In this document: positions 44,582-54,147 of the stretch, one piece after another | Numbering within the stretch: the stretch's first letter is position 1 | Layout: each line of letters starts with the position of its first letter | Translations under genes and position numbers: made by a program | Assembly (NCBI GenBank): GCA_026003895.1 | Contig: BPIC01000001.1 | Span: 1 to 64,000, forward strand | Source: Dehalococcoidia bacterium | Lineage (GTDB): Bacteria > Chloroflexota > Dehalococcoidia > SpSt-223 | Reading direction: 5' to 3' | DNA length: 64,000 nucleotides | The notes under the pieces: model-generated | Database searches by the model: none | The model's input: only the letters and a program-made list of their open reading frames with translations | Told to the model about the DNA's origin: nothing

Positions 44582-44841
44582 CGATCGGCTGAGACGGAGA
44601 GGAGTAGTCGAGCCGCCCCGACAAGCGAGCCCGGTTTGGTGAAAGCGGGTGCGGGGCTCTCGATGAACGTCGCTCCTGAGCCGCCGCCCGAACGGCCCAT
44701 GCCCAGTAGACGCGGCCGGTGGTCCCCCGTTAACGGGACGCGAAGCGCTCGCGCTTCGGCAGAGCGGCCCGGGTTGCCGGGCAAGTAGGGTGGTACCGCG
44801 GGACTGTGACGTCTCGTCCCTTGTTGGACGAGGCGTTTTTG
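44582..44841 (+). promoter_or_regulatory. T-box riboswitch leader upstream of ilvB
   Basis: A tRNA-sensing leader. Stem I base pairs CGGCT (44586-44590) with AGCCG (44679-44683) and AGGAG (44600-44604) with CTCCT (44673-44677), enclosing a GAGA-type internal loop and the AGTAG motif. The T-box sequence AGGGTGGTACCGCG is at 44787-44800, followed by a competing terminator. In the specifier loop GATGAAC-GTC-G places GTC (valine) at 44669-44671, so uncharged tRNA-Val would switch on ilvB. The specifier reading is tentative; the T-box itself is firm. Confidence 0.88.
44811..44840 (+). terminator. T-box regulated intrinsic terminator
   Basis: GTCTCGTCC pairs with GGACGAGGC across a CTTGTT loop, followed by GTTTTT. 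The 5' arm includes CGTCCC, which alternatively pairs with the T-box to form the antiterminator. Confidence 0.85.
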
Positions 44842-44928
44842 ATTCTCGGGCTCAATGGCGAGCTCTCAGGCCGGCGACGATCGCCGAATTCACCCGGACG
44901 TGATGAGCGTCCGGCGAGGAGGCTGGCC

Positions 44929-46626
44929 ATGCGGCTGAGTGGTGCGCAGATCATCATGGAATCCCTCGTACGCGAGGGTGTCGATACGATTTTTGGCTAT
45001 CCGGGCGGCGCGGTCCTCCCCATGTACCACGTCATGCCGGAATATCCACAATTGCGCCACATCCTCGTTCGACACGAGCAATGCGGCGCCCACATGGCGG
45101 ATGGTTACGCTCGGGTCAAGGGCGACGTCGGCGTCTGCATTGGAACCTCCGGTCCGGGCGCAACCAATCTCGTGACCGGTCTTTGCAACGCCCAGATGGA
45201 TTCGGTGCCGATGATCGCCATCACCGGACAGGTGGCGCGGCCCTTCATCGGCCGGGATGCCTTCCAGGAGTGCGACATCACCGGCGTGACGCTTCCCGTG
45301 GTGAAGCACAATTATCTCGTCCGCTCGGCGGCCGAACTGGCCCCGACCTTCGCCGAAGCATTTTATCTCGCCCGCAGCGGCCGCCCCGGCGTCGTGCACA
45401 TCGACATCCCGAAGGATGTCCAGCTTGAGCTGGCCGAGTTCGATTACCCCACGAATGTCTCGCTTCCCTGGTACGAGCCAAAGCTCGAGGGCAACCCGGA
45501 GGCGATCAAACGGGCCGCCAAGCTGATCAATGAGGCGAAGCGCCCGGTGATCATCGCCGGCCACGGCGTCATCCTCTCCGGAGCGTACGCCGAACTGCGC
45601 GAGTTAGCCGAAAAGGCGCAGATCCCCGTGGTGAACACGCTGCTTGGCATCTCGAGCTTCCCGGGGACGCATCCGCTCTTCCTCGGGATGATGGGCATGC
45701 ACGGCATGGCGTGGGTGAACTACGGCATGGGCGAGGCCGACGTCATCATCGGCATCGGCCAGCGGTGGGACGACCGCGCCCTCGGCCGCTTCGTCGACTT
45801 CGCACCGCAGGCCAAGCTGATCCACATCGATATCGACCCGAGCGAGACCGACAAGAACGTCAAGATCACCGTGCCAATTACCGGTGACGCCAAGACCGTG
45901 CTTCGCCAACTGCTGCCGCATATCCAGCCGGCGCATCACGCCGAATGGCTCGCGCGAATTGATGAGTTGAAACGCGAGCATCCGTCGCTCGAAATCCCAA
46001 ACAACGATCGGCTGATGCCACAGCACGTCTCGCGGGCACTCTATGAGGTGACGAACGGTGAAGCGTACATCGCCACCGGCGTCGGACAGCACCAGATGTG
46101 GCAGGCGCAGTACTTTTGGTACGACCACCCGAATCGGCTCATCACCTCGGGCGGGCTCGGCACGATGGGCTTTGCGCTTCCAGCAGCCATGGGCGCCAAG
46201 ATTGCCAAGCCGGACGCGATGGTCTGGGCGGTCGAGGGCGATGGCGGCTTCCAGATGACGCTGCAGGAGTTGGCGACCTGCGTCCAAGAGAACATTCCGG
46301 TCAAGATCGCCATCGTGGACAACGGCTATTTGGGCATGGTGCGTCAGTGGCAGGAGCTCTTCCACGACAACCGCTACTCGCAGGTGGCGATGCTCGGCCC
46401 GGACTACGTGAAGCTCGCCGAAGCGTATGGCATCCCCGGCTTCCGCACCGACCGCGTCGATGAGGTGGAGGACGTTCTGCGCGCCGCGATGGCTCACGAC
46501 GGTCCGGCGCTCGTCCATTTCCTCGTCGAGGCAGAGGAAAACTGCTACCCGATGGTGCCCCCCGGCGCAGCACTCTCGGAAACGATCAAAGACCCACGGC
46601 TGGAGCGGGCGCTGGCGCGAGTCTAG
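44929..46626 (+). CDS. ilvB: Acetolactate synthase, catalytic (large) subunit
   Basis: A 565-residue thiamine-diphosphate enzyme joining two pyruvates, or pyruvate and 2-oxobutyrate, in branched-chain amino acid synthesis. The catalytic Glu is in RHEQCGAHMADGYAR, the GTSGPGATNLVTG segment follows, the central FAD-domain lies at about 190-330, and the TPP motif GDGGFQMTLQELATC with IVDNGYLGMVRQWQ is near 440-475. The start at 44929 follows a GAGGAGG site and the T-box leader; the frame upstream of it is leader RNA. No regulatory subunit (ilvN) or ilvC follows, which is unusual for an AHAS gene. The T-box context supports a biosynthetic role over a catabolic acetolactate synthase. Confidence 0.92.
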   Translation: MRLSGAQIIMESLVREGVDTIFGYPGGAVLPMYHVMPEYPQLRHILVRHEQCGAHMADGYARVKGDVGVCIGTSGPGATNLVTGLCNAQMDSVPMIAITGQVARPFIGRDAFQECDITGVTLPVVKHNYLVRSAAELAPTFAEAFYLARSGRPGVVHIDIPKDVQLELAEFDYPTNVSLPWYEPKLEGNPEAIKRAAKLINEAKRPVIIAGHGVILSGAYAELRELAEKAQIPVVNTLLGISSFPGTHPLFLGMMGMHGMAWVNYGMGEADVIIGIGQRWDDRALGRFVDFAPQAKLIHIDIDPSETDKNVKITVPITGDAKTVLRQLLPHIQPAHHAEWLARIDELKREHPSLEIPNNDRLMPQHVSRALYEVTNGEAYIATGVGQHQMWQAQYFWYDHPNRLITSGGLGTMGFALPAAMGAKIAKPDAMVWAVEGDGGFQMTLQELATCVQENIPVKIAIVDNGYLGMVRQWQELFHDNRYSQVAMLGPDYVKLAEAYGIPGFRTDRVDEVEDVLRAAMAHDGPALVHFLVEAEENCYPMVPPGAALSETIKDPRLERALARV

Positions 46627-46634
46627 CTCCGAGG

Positions 46635-46692
46635 GCGCAAGCCCTCGCCCTCGCCGCCCGCGAAGCCGGCTGGCCAGCGGGAGGGCTTGCGC
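46635..46692. terminator. Long inverted repeat between convergent ilvB and terC
   Basis: A perfect 12-bp repeat (GCGCAAGCCCTC at 46635-46646, GAGGGCTTGCGC at 46681-46692) flanks a 34-base loop that holds its own GCTGGCCAGC palindrome. Placed between two convergent genes, it probably acts as a two-way terminator. There is no U-tract. Confidence 0.5.
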
Positions 46693-46695
46693 TGG

Positions 46696-47490
46696 TTACT
46701 TGGGCGGATCGGTCATGCCTGCGCCCGAGGAAGCTCCAGCCGGCACTTCGTGGATGTACGGCTGGCGGAGGTGCACCGGCTCCACCCGGCGCTTGCGGCT
46801 GGCGCGGAGATTCAGCGCCTCCACGAGCACCGAGAAGGCAATCGCGAAATAGATGTAGCCCTTCGGGATATGGAAGTGCAGCCCCTCGGCGACCAGACTG
46901 GTGCCTATCAGCAGGAGAAACGCGAGGGCAAGCATCTTCACCGTCGGGTGACGATTCACGAAGCCGCTCACCGCATCCGCCGAGAGAAGCATGATCGCGA
47001 CCGCAATGATTACGGCCGCAACCATGACGGCGATCTCGTCGGCCATCCCCACCGCGGTGATGACCGAGTCGAGCGAGAAGACGATGTCCAGTAGCATGAT
47101 CTGGATGATGACCCCGACAAACGAGGCGGCCGCCGCCTTGCGCTCGTGCTCCCCCTCACCCTCCAACCGTTCGTGAATCTCGAAGGTCGACTTCGCAAGA
47201 AGGAAGAGGCCGCCGCCGAGCAAGATGAGGTCACGCCCCGACACCTGCTGTCCCAAGACCGAGAAGAGGGGCGCGGTCAGCCCGATCACCCACGAGAGCG
47301 ACAGCAAGAGCGCAATGCGCATGAGAAGGGCAGCGCCAAGGCCAACGCGACGCGCCAGCGCCTGCTGATGTTCTGGGAGCTTCCCTGCCAGAATCGAGAT
47401 AAAGATGATATTGTCGATGCCAAGGACGATCTCGAGCGCCGTCAGAGTGACCAGCGCAAGCCAAATGTCGGGGTTGGTGAGCCAGTCCAC
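46696..47490 (-). CDS. TerC family integral membrane protein
   Basis: A 264-residue protein with seven hydrophobic helices and the TerC signatures LEIVLGIDNIIF (about residues 19-30) and LLDIVFSLDSVITAVGM (about 133-149), whose acidic residues lie in the membrane. Members act in tellurite resistance, and several are manganese exporters used in metalating exported proteins. Here the metal role is by family analogy only. The C-terminus is a Pro/Gly-rich tail. Confidence 0.88.
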   Translation of the reverse strand: MDWLTNPDIWLALVTLTALEIVLGIDNIIFISILAGKLPEHQQALARRVGLGAALLMRIALLLSLSWVIGLTAPLFSVLGQQVSGRDLILLGGGLFLLAKSTFEIHERLEGEGEHERKAAAASFVGVIIQIMLLDIVFSLDSVITAVGMADEIAVMVAAVIIAVAIMLLSADAVSGFVNRHPTVKMLALAFLLLIGTSLVAEGLHFHIPKGYIYFAIAFSVLVEALNLRASRKRRVEPVHLRQPYIHEVPAGASSGAGMTDPPK

Positions 47491-47549
47491 GTTCCCCTGT
47501 CTCCCGATGAACCTTCCCCCGGACGATACACGAGCGTTGGGGTTGGCTG

Positions 47550-49268
47550 CTAGGCGGACGCCTCCACGATACGGCGAACGACCTCCTCAGCGCTCGCATC
47601 GCCCGGCAGCGGCACGATCGTCGCGTTGCGCCGGTTCATCGTTAGCCAGCGGCGAGCGACAATGCCTCGGCGTAGCGCGGACTCGCCGGTCGGCGCGGCC
47701 GCCAGTGCCTCGGCCGACAGTTCGTCGAGCGGTCCAGACCAGCGCAGCAGCCCGGTGATCACCACGTAGGCGCGCGCTGGAGCGCCGGCAGGCAAGAGGA
47801 TTGCGACGTTCGCCGGGTCGAACGGCGGCGCGATCACATCGTCGCTCCACCGAGTCACCAGCGCTCGCAGGAGACCACGCAGCCGATCGCTCTCGGTGCG
47901 GTCGCCACGCGCTGCGGCGGCGTGGACGCGGGCCTGCAGCTCGCGAAGCGCCGCCTGCCGGTCGCCAGCGAGAACCGCGGCCGCAGCAGCGACGGCTCGG
48001 CGATAGTCCGCGACCGGCAGCGTTCCCGTGCATGGACCGAGGCAGCGGCCGCGAGCGAGCAGCGGGCAGGGCGGGCGCGGTTTCGTCTTGCGCGGCACGC
48101 CAAGCTTGCGGGCGCATCGACGCAGCCGGAAGATGTCGGTCACCAGCCGGGCCTCGCGAGCCGCAAGGGCGCCGCTTGCGAAGGGGCCGAATCGGCCCGG
48201 CCCCGGCTCGTCGACGCGGCGCAGCCGCGGAAACGGCTCGGCCGGCGAGAGTTCAAGGAATGCCGGCGCACGGTGAGCACGCCGTTGGGTGTTAAATCGC
48301 GGCTGATGGGCTGCGATGAGGTCCATCTCGAGGAGCGCCGCGGCAAGATCGTCGGGCGTGGCCTGCCAGTCAAGCGTGGCCGTGAGAGCTCGCAGCCCGC
48401 CAAGATCGCGCTCGCGATCCGCTGGACGAGTCAGGTAGGAAAGAACGCGACGCCGCAACCGTTTCGCCTTGCCCACATAGAGCGGCTCGCCCTCTGCTGA
48501 ACGGAAGACATACACCCCCGGCGCATCGGGCATCACGGCAACGACTTCGGCCAGACGGTCGACCACCGGATGGAACTCGGACGGTTCCAGCCGAACGGCG
48601 AGTTCGGCGATTAACCGCGCATCCGCCCCTCCGCGATGGCGACGGACGACCGGAATGCCGAGTTTTGCCGCGACCACACCGAGTGCCGGTTTGGCACTCC
48701 CCGTCAATCTGGCGGCAGCAGGGATAAGGTCGAGCGCCCGATTGGCGAACACCGGCCGACCCACCTTCTGGCACTGGACGTTGAGAAAGCGCAGCGCCCA
48801 GCGGACATCGAAGGCGACGATCGTTGCGGCTTGAAGAAACTCGGCAAGCTGAGCGAGTGCTTCGGCGAGCGACGGGGCGTCCTCCACGAGAGCGGGATCG
48901 ACGCCGAGCCGGCCGGCGAGCCAGCCGGGCAGCGGGCGCTCCGGGTTGACGAGGGTGTGGAAGACCGGGCCCGGCCGGCCAGCGACGACCCGGCAAGCGG
49001 CAATCTGCACGAGCGCGGCGCGCACTGGGTCCTGCCCGGTCGTCTCGATCGCAAGTGCCACCAGCCCGTCGGCCGGTTCCTCGACCAGTCGCCAGCCATC
49101 GTGTGGCACCGGCAAGCGGACGAAGCGCGGGTCCGCGAGCGTCCGCTCAAGGAGCGCCGCCCACGCCGGCCCCGTTCCGCCGAACAACCCGCGCATCAAC
49201 GCTTCGCTCGAGAGCATGCCGCCGGCGGCCCGCAGCAAGGCCGCCGCCCGCTCGCGAATCGCATCCAT
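47550..49268 (-). CDS. DEDD exonuclease-like domain fused to UvrC-like GIY-YIG endonuclease
   Basis: A 572-residue protein. An N-terminal helical part is followed by a DnaQ-type 3'-5' exonuclease fold (about 68-228) and then a GIY-YIG nuclease (about 245-325) with GVYVF, LYVGKA, RRRV and the later Glu in LLEMDLIAAHQPRFN. A UvrC-like Cys cluster (RRCARK ... PPCPLL ... RCLGPC) follows. Such fusions are known in actinobacteria and Chloroflexota and probably act in nucleotide excision repair. Two exonuclease catalytic aspartates look replaced (AIETTG and the AFDVRWAL segment), while HRGGADA survives, so that domain may be inactive. The ATG at 49268 lies nine bases after a TACAAT box. Confidence 0.82.
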   Translation of the reverse strand: MDAIRERAAALLRAAGGMLSSEALMRGLFGGTGPAWAALLERTLADPRFVRLPVPHDGWRLVEEPADGLVALAIETTGQDPVRAALVQIAACRVVAGRPGPVFHTLVNPERPLPGWLAGRLGVDPALVEDAPSLAEALAQLAEFLQAATIVAFDVRWALRFLNVQCQKVGRPVFANRALDLIPAAARLTGSAKPALGVVAAKLGIPVVRRHRGGADARLIAELAVRLEPSEFHPVVDRLAEVVAVMPDAPGVYVFRSAEGEPLYVGKAKRLRRRVLSYLTRPADRERDLGGLRALTATLDWQATPDDLAAALLEMDLIAAHQPRFNTQRRAHRAPAFLELSPAEPFPRLRRVDEPGPGRFGPFASGALAAREARLVTDIFRLRRCARKLGVPRKTKPRPPCPLLARGRCLGPCTGTLPVADYRRAVAAAAAVLAGDRQAALRELQARVHAAAARGDRTESDRLRGLLRALVTRWSDDVIAPPFDPANVAILLPAGAPARAYVVITGLLRWSGPLDELSAEALAAAPTGESALRRGIVARRWLTMNRRNATIVPLPGDASAEEVVRRIVEASA

Positions 49269-49277
49269 CGCAGCGAG

Positions 49278-49283
49278 ATTGTA
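49278..49283 (-). promoter_or_regulatory. -10 box of the exonuclease/GIY-YIG gene
   Basis: TACAAT on the minus strand, nine bases before the ATG at 49268, implies a leaderless transcript. No -35 was seen. Confidence 0.4.
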
Positions 49284-49325
49284 GGATGCCGCCGATGACA
49301 TACGGCGACTCGCCGCCAGTGGCTC

Positions 49326-50600
49326 GTGGGAGCCGCTGTGGCGGCTGAAACTGCCCAGACGGACGTCGGGACGGCGGCTGCGTCAGCGGAACGGAGCGGG
49401 CGCGAGGTCGTGCGCGCCGTCGCGCTCGCGGCCGCCGGCGCGGGCTGCTTTGCGCTCGTCCATACCTCAACCTTTCCAACCTTGCCGATCTACCTTTCGC
49501 TGCGCGGCGCCAGCGAAGCGGATGTCGCGCTCATCATCGGCATGATTGGGATTGTCTCGATTGTCTTCCGACCGTTCACCGGCTGGCTGATCGACGCGTG
49601 GGGCCGACGCGAGATGATGGCGACCGCCCTGCTCTCATTTAGCGGCGTCGCCGCCGGCTACGGGTTCGCAACTCACCTCCTGCCCCTCGGCTTCTGCCGC
49701 GCCATCCAAGGCATGAACGTTGGGGTGATGAACGCCGCGGTGAACACCTATGTCTCGGATGTCGCGCCGGCGCGTCGCCGCGCGGAGTTTCTTGGCTACC
49801 TGAATGCCGTGCAGACGACGGCGACCTCGATCGGCCCGACCCTTGGGTTCGCGCTTCTCAGTTGGAGCGCACCAAACCCGCTGTCGACGGCGGCGATCTG
49901 GTGGCCAGCGCTTGCCTCGTTTGGTGGATACAACTTCGCAGCGCTCTTTGTGTTCATGATGGTGGTGACGGCCATCGGCGCGATCTTGACGCTGCTGGCC
50001 CCTTCTCCCCCGCGTCCGAGCGGCCGGCGACGGCTGAGTTGGCGCCATCTCTTCTACCCGAAGGCGCTCGTGCCGATGCTTTTGATGGTCGGTCTCACCG
50101 TGCCGTTTGCCAGCGTCATCACCTACTTGCCGTTCTACGCCCCGGGCAAGGGGCTGGGCAATGTCGGCCTCTATTTCACCTGCCAAGCGCTCGGGGCGCT
50201 CACCGCCGGCCTGACGCTAGGACGCGTGGCCGACCGCGTGGGCCGCCGGCCGGTGGTGACCGTCGGCATGCTTGGGGCAGGAGCGGCGATGCTGCTCCTC
50301 GCCGCCGCGCCGAACGCGGCGCTGCTTCTCGCGGCGGGTGCGCTTGCTGGTTTTTCACAAGGCGGGGCGCGCAATGGAATCGCCGCGTGGACGGCGGATC
50401 ATGCCCCGCCGCACGAGCGTGGCGCAGCGCTGAGCACCTCGTCGATGGGCTTCGACGTCGGCGTCTCCGCTGGTTCGTTCGTTTTGGCGGCGGTCGTTCC
50501 GACACTCGGGATTAGCGCCGGGTGGTACGTGGCGGCGATCGTCCCCATCGCGGGGTCGCTCTGTGCCGGCCTCTTTCTGAAGGACCGTCGGCTGCACTAG
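49326..50600 (+). CDS. Major facilitator superfamily transporter
   Basis: A 424-residue MFS protein with twelve predicted helices. The loop 2-3 motif reads [13 protein letters not shown] (about residues 81-93) and its second-half counterpart [12 protein letters not shown] (about 300). The N-terminal 30 residues are hydrophilic. GTG start; a second GTG four codons on is also possible. No cue to substrate; its divergent neighbour is a DNA repair gene and the convergent one ribH. Confidence 0.85.
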   Translation: MGAAVAAETAQTDVGTAAASAERSGREVVRAVALAAAGAGCFALVHTSTFPTLPIYLSLRGASEADVALIIGMIGIVSIVFRPFTGWLIDAWGRREMMATALLSFSGVAAGYGFATHLLPLGFCRAIQGMNVGVMNAAVNTYVSDVAPARRRAEFLGYLNAVQTTATSIGPTLGFALLSWSAPNPLSTAAIWWPALASFGGYNFAALFVFMMVVTAIGAILTLLAPSPPRPSGRRRLSWRHLFYPKALVPMLLMVGLTVPFASVITYLPFYAPGKGLGNVGLYFTCQALGALTAGLTLGRVADRVGRRPVVTVGMLGAGAAMLLLAAAPNAALLLAAGALAGFSQGGARNGIAAWTADHAPPHERGAALSTSSMGFDVGVSAGSFVLAAVVPTLGISAGWYVAAIVPIAGSLCAGLFLKDRRLH

Positions 50601-51079
50601 CCCGTCGGTTCGCCCTCGAGAGCACGCAGCAGATTGACCATTTCGATCGCCGTGGTGGCGGCCTCGTATCCCTTGTTACCGGCGTGGCCACCGGCGCGGG
50701 CGAGCGCTTGCTCCAGTGTGTCGACGGTTAACACGCCGAAGATGATCGGTCGGCCGCTCTCGAGCGCAACCCGGCCGATTCCGGTCGCTGCGCCGCCGGC
50801 GACGTAGTCGAAGTGCGCTGTCTCGCCGCGCACCACCGCCCCGAGGCAGATGATGGCGTCGTACCGCTCGGTGCGCGCCAACCGGTCGGCGACGAGCGGC
50901 AACTCGAAGGAGCCGGGCACCCAAGCGATGTCGATGTCGTCGGGATTGACGCCGTGGCGTTCCAGACCGCTGCGCGCCCCGGCGAGCAGGGCAGTGGTGA
51001 CCAGCTCATTGAAACGCGCGACCGCGATCGCGATCCGCAGACCAGCCCCCTCGGGACTGCCGGAATAGACCGTGCCCAC
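50597..51079 (-). CDS. ribH: 6,7-dimethyl-8-ribityllumazine synthase
   Basis: A 160-residue lumazine synthase that condenses the ribityl pyrimidine with dihydroxybutanone phosphate. It has VARFNELVT near residue 19, the WVPGSFELP motif near 53, [14 protein letters not shown] near 79 with the catalytic His, and a late [18 protein letters not shown]. Last gene of ribD-ribE-ribBA-ribH; GTG start nine bases after ribBA. Confidence 0.95.
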   Translation of the reverse strand: MGTVYSGSPEGAGLRIAIAVARFNELVTTALLAGARSGLERHGVNPDDIDIAWVPGSFELPLVADRLARTERYDAIICLGAVVRGETAHFDYVAGGAATGIGRVALESGRPIIFGVLTVDTLEQALARAGGHAGNKGYEAATTAIEMVNLLRALEGEPTG

Positions 51080-51088
51080 GCGGGCCTC

Positions 51089-52288
51089 CTACATGATGTG
51101 CTGGAGCTTTTCCTTCTTGGTCTTCAGGTAGCGCTCGTTATACGGATTGGCGGTCACCAACAGCGGCGTCCGATCGACGATTCGCAGGTTGAATCCTTCG
51201 ATGCCAGCGACCTTGCGCGGATTGTTCGTCATCAGATTGATATCGCGCACGCCGAGGTCGGCGAGAATCGAGGCGCCGATCCCATAGTCGCGCAGGTCCG
51301 GCGCGAACCCGAGTTGCTGGTTGGCTTCGACGGTGTCCAGCCCACGATCCTGCAAGGCATACGCTTGCATCTTGTGGTGCAGCCCGATGCCTCGCCCTTC
51401 CTGCCCGCGTAGGTAGATCGCCACTCCGCGGCCAGCGGACTCGATCATCCGTAGGGCAAGCTGCCATTGCTCGCCGCAATCACAGCGGAGCGAGCCGAAG
51501 ACATCGCCGGTCAGACATTCGGAATGGACCCGCACCAGCACCGGCTCGGGGGTGGTGATATCCCCTTTAACCAAGGCGACATGATGCTCGCCGTCCAAGA
51601 TGCCTTCGTAGGTGATCGCGCGGAAGGTGCCATATTGCGTCGGCATCTGGACTTCGTCGGCGACCCGCCGGACAAGCTTTTCGTACTGACGGCGGTAGCG
51701 GATAAGCTGGGCGACCGAGATGATCTTCAGCCCGTGGCGCTCGGCGAACACTTCGAGGTCTGGCATCCGCGCCATTTCGCCGTCGTCACGCATGATCTCG
51801 CAAATGACGGCAGCCGGATAAAGCCCGGCGAGAATGGCGAGGTCGATGGATGCCTCCGTCTGCCCGGCGCGGCGCAGCACGCCGCCCTCGGCGTAACGCA
51901 GGGGCTGAACGTGGCCAGGCCGGGCGAGGTCCTCCGGCCGGGTCATTGGGTCGATCAGGGTGCGAATCGTCGTCGCCCGGTCGGCCGCCGAAATTCCCGT
52001 CGTCACGCCGCGCTTCGCTTCGACCGTGACAGTGAAGGCAGTGCCGAAGCGTGACGAGTTCTCCGCGACCATCATCGGGATCTTCAGCTCGTCCAGCCGC
52101 TCGCCGGTGAGAGGAACACAGATCCACCCACGGCCGTAGGTCGCCATAAACGTGATGGCAGCTTTGTCGCAGAACTGGGCGGCGATGCAGAGGTCACCCT
52201 CATTCTCGCGGTCTTCGTCGTCGACGATGATGACGAACTTGCCGCGACGGTAATCCTCGATCGCCTCTTGGATCGTTGCGAGCGGCAC
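51089..52288 (-). CDS. ribBA: Bifunctional 3,4-dihydroxy-2-butanone-4-phosphate synthase / GTP cyclohydrolase II
   Basis: A 399-residue fusion of both early enzymes of riboflavin synthesis. RibB part (1-200): [20 protein letters not shown] and [10 protein letters not shown] motifs. RibA part (205-399): [18 protein letters not shown] with three zinc-binding cysteines, then [22 protein letters not shown] start, 26 bases after ribE. Confidence 0.96.
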   Translation of the reverse strand: MPLATIQEAIEDYRRGKFVIIVDDEDRENEGDLCIAAQFCDKAAITFMATYGRGWICVPLTGERLDELKIPMMVAENSSRFGTAFTVTVEAKRGVTTGISAADRATTIRTLIDPMTRPEDLARPGHVQPLRYAEGGVLRRAGQTEASIDLAILAGLYPAAVICEIMRDDGEMARMPDLEVFAERHGLKIISVAQLIRYRRQYEKLVRRVADEVQMPTQYGTFRAITYEGILDGEHHVALVKGDITTPEPVLVRVHSECLTGDVFGSLRCDCGEQWQLALRMIESAGRGVAIYLRGQEGRGIGLHHKMQAYALQDRGLDTVEANQQLGFAPDLRDYGIGASILADLGVRDINLMTNNPRKVAGIEGFNLRIVDRTPLLVTANPYNERYLKTKKEKLQHIM

Positions 52289-52314
52289 TCCGCGCTCCCC
52301 CTCGGCGCGACGCG

Positions 52315-52926
52315 TTACGCGCCGGCCGCTGCCGGCATCCCGCCGGCGACGCGCGCCTCGACGAAGCGCTCGACGTACTTGCCGAGGATATCCACCTCGA
52401 CGTTTACCCGGTCCCCCTCGCGGCGGACGCCGAGCGTCGTCACCTCCCGCGTGTGCGGGATCAGCGCGATTGTAAACCAGTCGGCCCCTGCCTCGACGAC
52501 GGTGAGGGAGACGCCATCGAGAGCAATGAACCCCTTGTTGACAATATAGCGCGAAATCGCCGGCGCGACACGAAAGCGCGCGAGGACCTCGTTGCCGACG
52601 GGGACAAGCGCCTCAACGGTCGCGGTGCCATCGACATGGCCTTGGACAAAATGGCCGCCGATCCGGCCATTCGCCGCCAGCGATCGCTCGAGGTTGACCA
52701 GCGAGCCGCGGCTCGTGTCCCCAAGGTTCGTACGCCACCACGTTTCTGGCACGACCTCGACGCGAAACCACTCACTGCCGAACGCCACCACCGTGAGGCA
52801 AGCACCGTTGACGGCAATACTGTCGCCGATTCGGACACCTTCCAAGACGGTGCGTGCGCCCACAACCAGCGCGTCGGCCGATCGCTCGACCACCGTTCCG
52901 AGTTCCTCGACGATTCCGCTAAACAT
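52315..52926 (-). CDS. ribE: Riboflavin synthase, alpha subunit
   Basis: A 203-residue protein with the tandem lumazine-binding repeats: MFSGIVEELGTV with GDSIAVNGACLTV, and again FIALDGVSLTV, plus the linker GGHFVQGHVDGTA. It dismutates two lumazines into riboflavin. The ATG at 52926 is where the family starts, and it overlaps the ribD stop by eight bases; an upstream in-frame ATG adds residues not seen in RibE. Confidence 0.95.
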   Translation of the reverse strand: MFSGIVEELGTVVERSADALVVGARTVLEGVRIGDSIAVNGACLTVVAFGSEWFRVEVVPETWWRTNLGDTSRGSLVNLERSLAANGRIGGHFVQGHVDGTATVEALVPVGNEVLARFRVAPAISRYIVNKGFIALDGVSLTVVEAGADWFTIALIPHTREVTTLGVRREGDRVNVEVDILGKYVERFVEARVAGGMPAAAGA

Positions 52927-54046
52927 CGGCGGCCTCCCGACCCGCGATCCAGCCCGCAACTAGGATATCACTCTCCAACTGCTCGACGGTGGGTGCTGTC
53001 AGCCGCCACGCGGCGTCGACCATCTCGACTCCCTGCCCGCCGACCGCCGGGACCGCATCCACGCCGCCAAGAATGATCGGCGCGAGATAGGCATAGTGAA
53101 AGTCGACGAGGCCGTGGTCATAGGCCGCGCCGAGCAGGGTGCCGCCGCCTTCGAACAGCACTTCGAGCAGACCACGGCGACCAAGCTCATCGATGAGCGC
53201 TCGCAGATCGACCTTGCCGTGCCAATCGGGCAAGGCGAGCAACTCGGCGCCGGCGGCGTGCAGGGCGGCCGCCCGGTCGGCAGGGGCGTCGGGGAGATGA
53301 GCGACGAGGGTCGCACCGGGCTGGCGAAGCATCGCGGCAGTTGGCGGGAGCCGCAGTCTGCTGTCGACGACAACGCGAAGCGGCTGGCGACCGTCGGCCG
53401 GGAAACGGCCACCCGGCCGCGCCGTCAGGTGTGGATCATCGGCGAGCGCGGTGCCAATCCCGACGATGAGAGCATCGAGTGTATCACGCACCTCGTGAGC
53501 GTGAGCGCGCGAGGCGGCGCTGCTGATCCAACCGTGGCGGCCGGGCCGCGCGGCTATCTTGCCATCAAGGCTCGCGGCGAACTTGGCGGCAACGAACGGG
53601 CGACCGGTGCGGATCCACACGCGGAAGCCGCGGATCTGCTCGCGCGCTGCGTCGGCCCGTCGGCCAAGCCGGACATCCACGCCAGCGGCCCGCAGCGTCG
53701 CGATTCCTTGGCCAGTGACGCGGGGATTTGGATCGAGGATGCTCGCTTCGACGACGGCGATGCCGGCGGCGAGGATGGCCTCGGTGCAGGGCGGGGTCCG
53801 CCCGTGATGGCAGCACGGCTCGAGGGTGACATATAAGGTCGCGCCCCGAGCGCGCTCGCCTGCCTCGCGGAGGGCAACGACTTCCGCATGGGCCGAGCCG
53901 GCGGGCTGCGTCCAGCCACGCCCAACGATGACTCCATCACGAACGACGACCGCGCCGACTGCCGGGTTCGGGCTGCTGCGACCACGGGCACGGCGGGCGA
54001 GGCGGAGCGCCTCGTCCATCGGGTCGTCCATGCGATCGATCGTCAC
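52919..54046 (-). CDS. ribD: Bifunctional diaminohydroxyphosphoribosylaminopyrimidine deaminase / reductase
   Basis: A 375-residue fusion. The deaminase half has SAHAEVVAL and LEPCCHHGRTPPCTEA with zinc ligands His and two Cys. The reductase half has KFAASLDGKIA, VGIGTALADDPHLTAR and EGGGTLLGA motifs. First gene of the rib operon. A GTG at 54046 follows a weak CATAGT box by six bases and could be a leaderless start; ATGs five and nine codons later are alternatives. No FMN riboswitch was found upstream. Confidence 0.94.
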   Translation of the reverse strand: MTIDRMDDPMDEALRLARRARGRSSPNPAVGAVVVRDGVIVGRGWTQPAGSAHAEVVALREAGERARGATLYVTLEPCCHHGRTPPCTEAILAAGIAVVEASILDPNPRVTGQGIATLRAAGVDVRLGRRADAAREQIRGFRVWIRTGRPFVAAKFAASLDGKIAARPGRHGWISSAASRAHAHEVRDTLDALIVGIGTALADDPHLTARPGGRFPADGRQPLRVVVDSRLRLPPTAAMLRQPGATLVAHLPDAPADRAAALHAAGAELLALPDWHGKVDLRALIDELGRRGLLEVLFEGGGTLLGAAYDHGLVDFHYAYLAPIILGGVDAVPAVGGQGVEMVDAAWRLTAPTVEQLESDILVAGWIAGREAADV

Positions 54047-54095
54047 ACGCTCACTATGCTCAGGGCGGAACGCTCACGCACCTACCCTTTGGGAA

Positions 54096-54110
54096 GGGCG
54101 CGATGCGCCC
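54096..54110 (-). terminator. Hairpin between the methyltransferase gene and ribD
   Basis: GGGCGC-GAT-GCGCCC is a tight 6-bp hairpin in the 100-base gap after the methyltransferase stop. Without a U-tract it is only a candidate terminator. Confidence 0.35.
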
Positions 54111-54147
54111 GGTTTCTCACAACGGGGGAACGCCCGAGAACCGGCCG

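Noticed and set aside
43990..44784. Long N-terminal extension of the metal-binding lipoprotein
   Set aside because: It overlaps the DinB-like gene and the T-box leader, is Arg/Pro-rich, and would bury the signal peptide.
44806..44928. Upstream in-frame start of ilvB
   Set aside because: This part is the T-box terminator and leader; the GAGGAGG site points to 44929.
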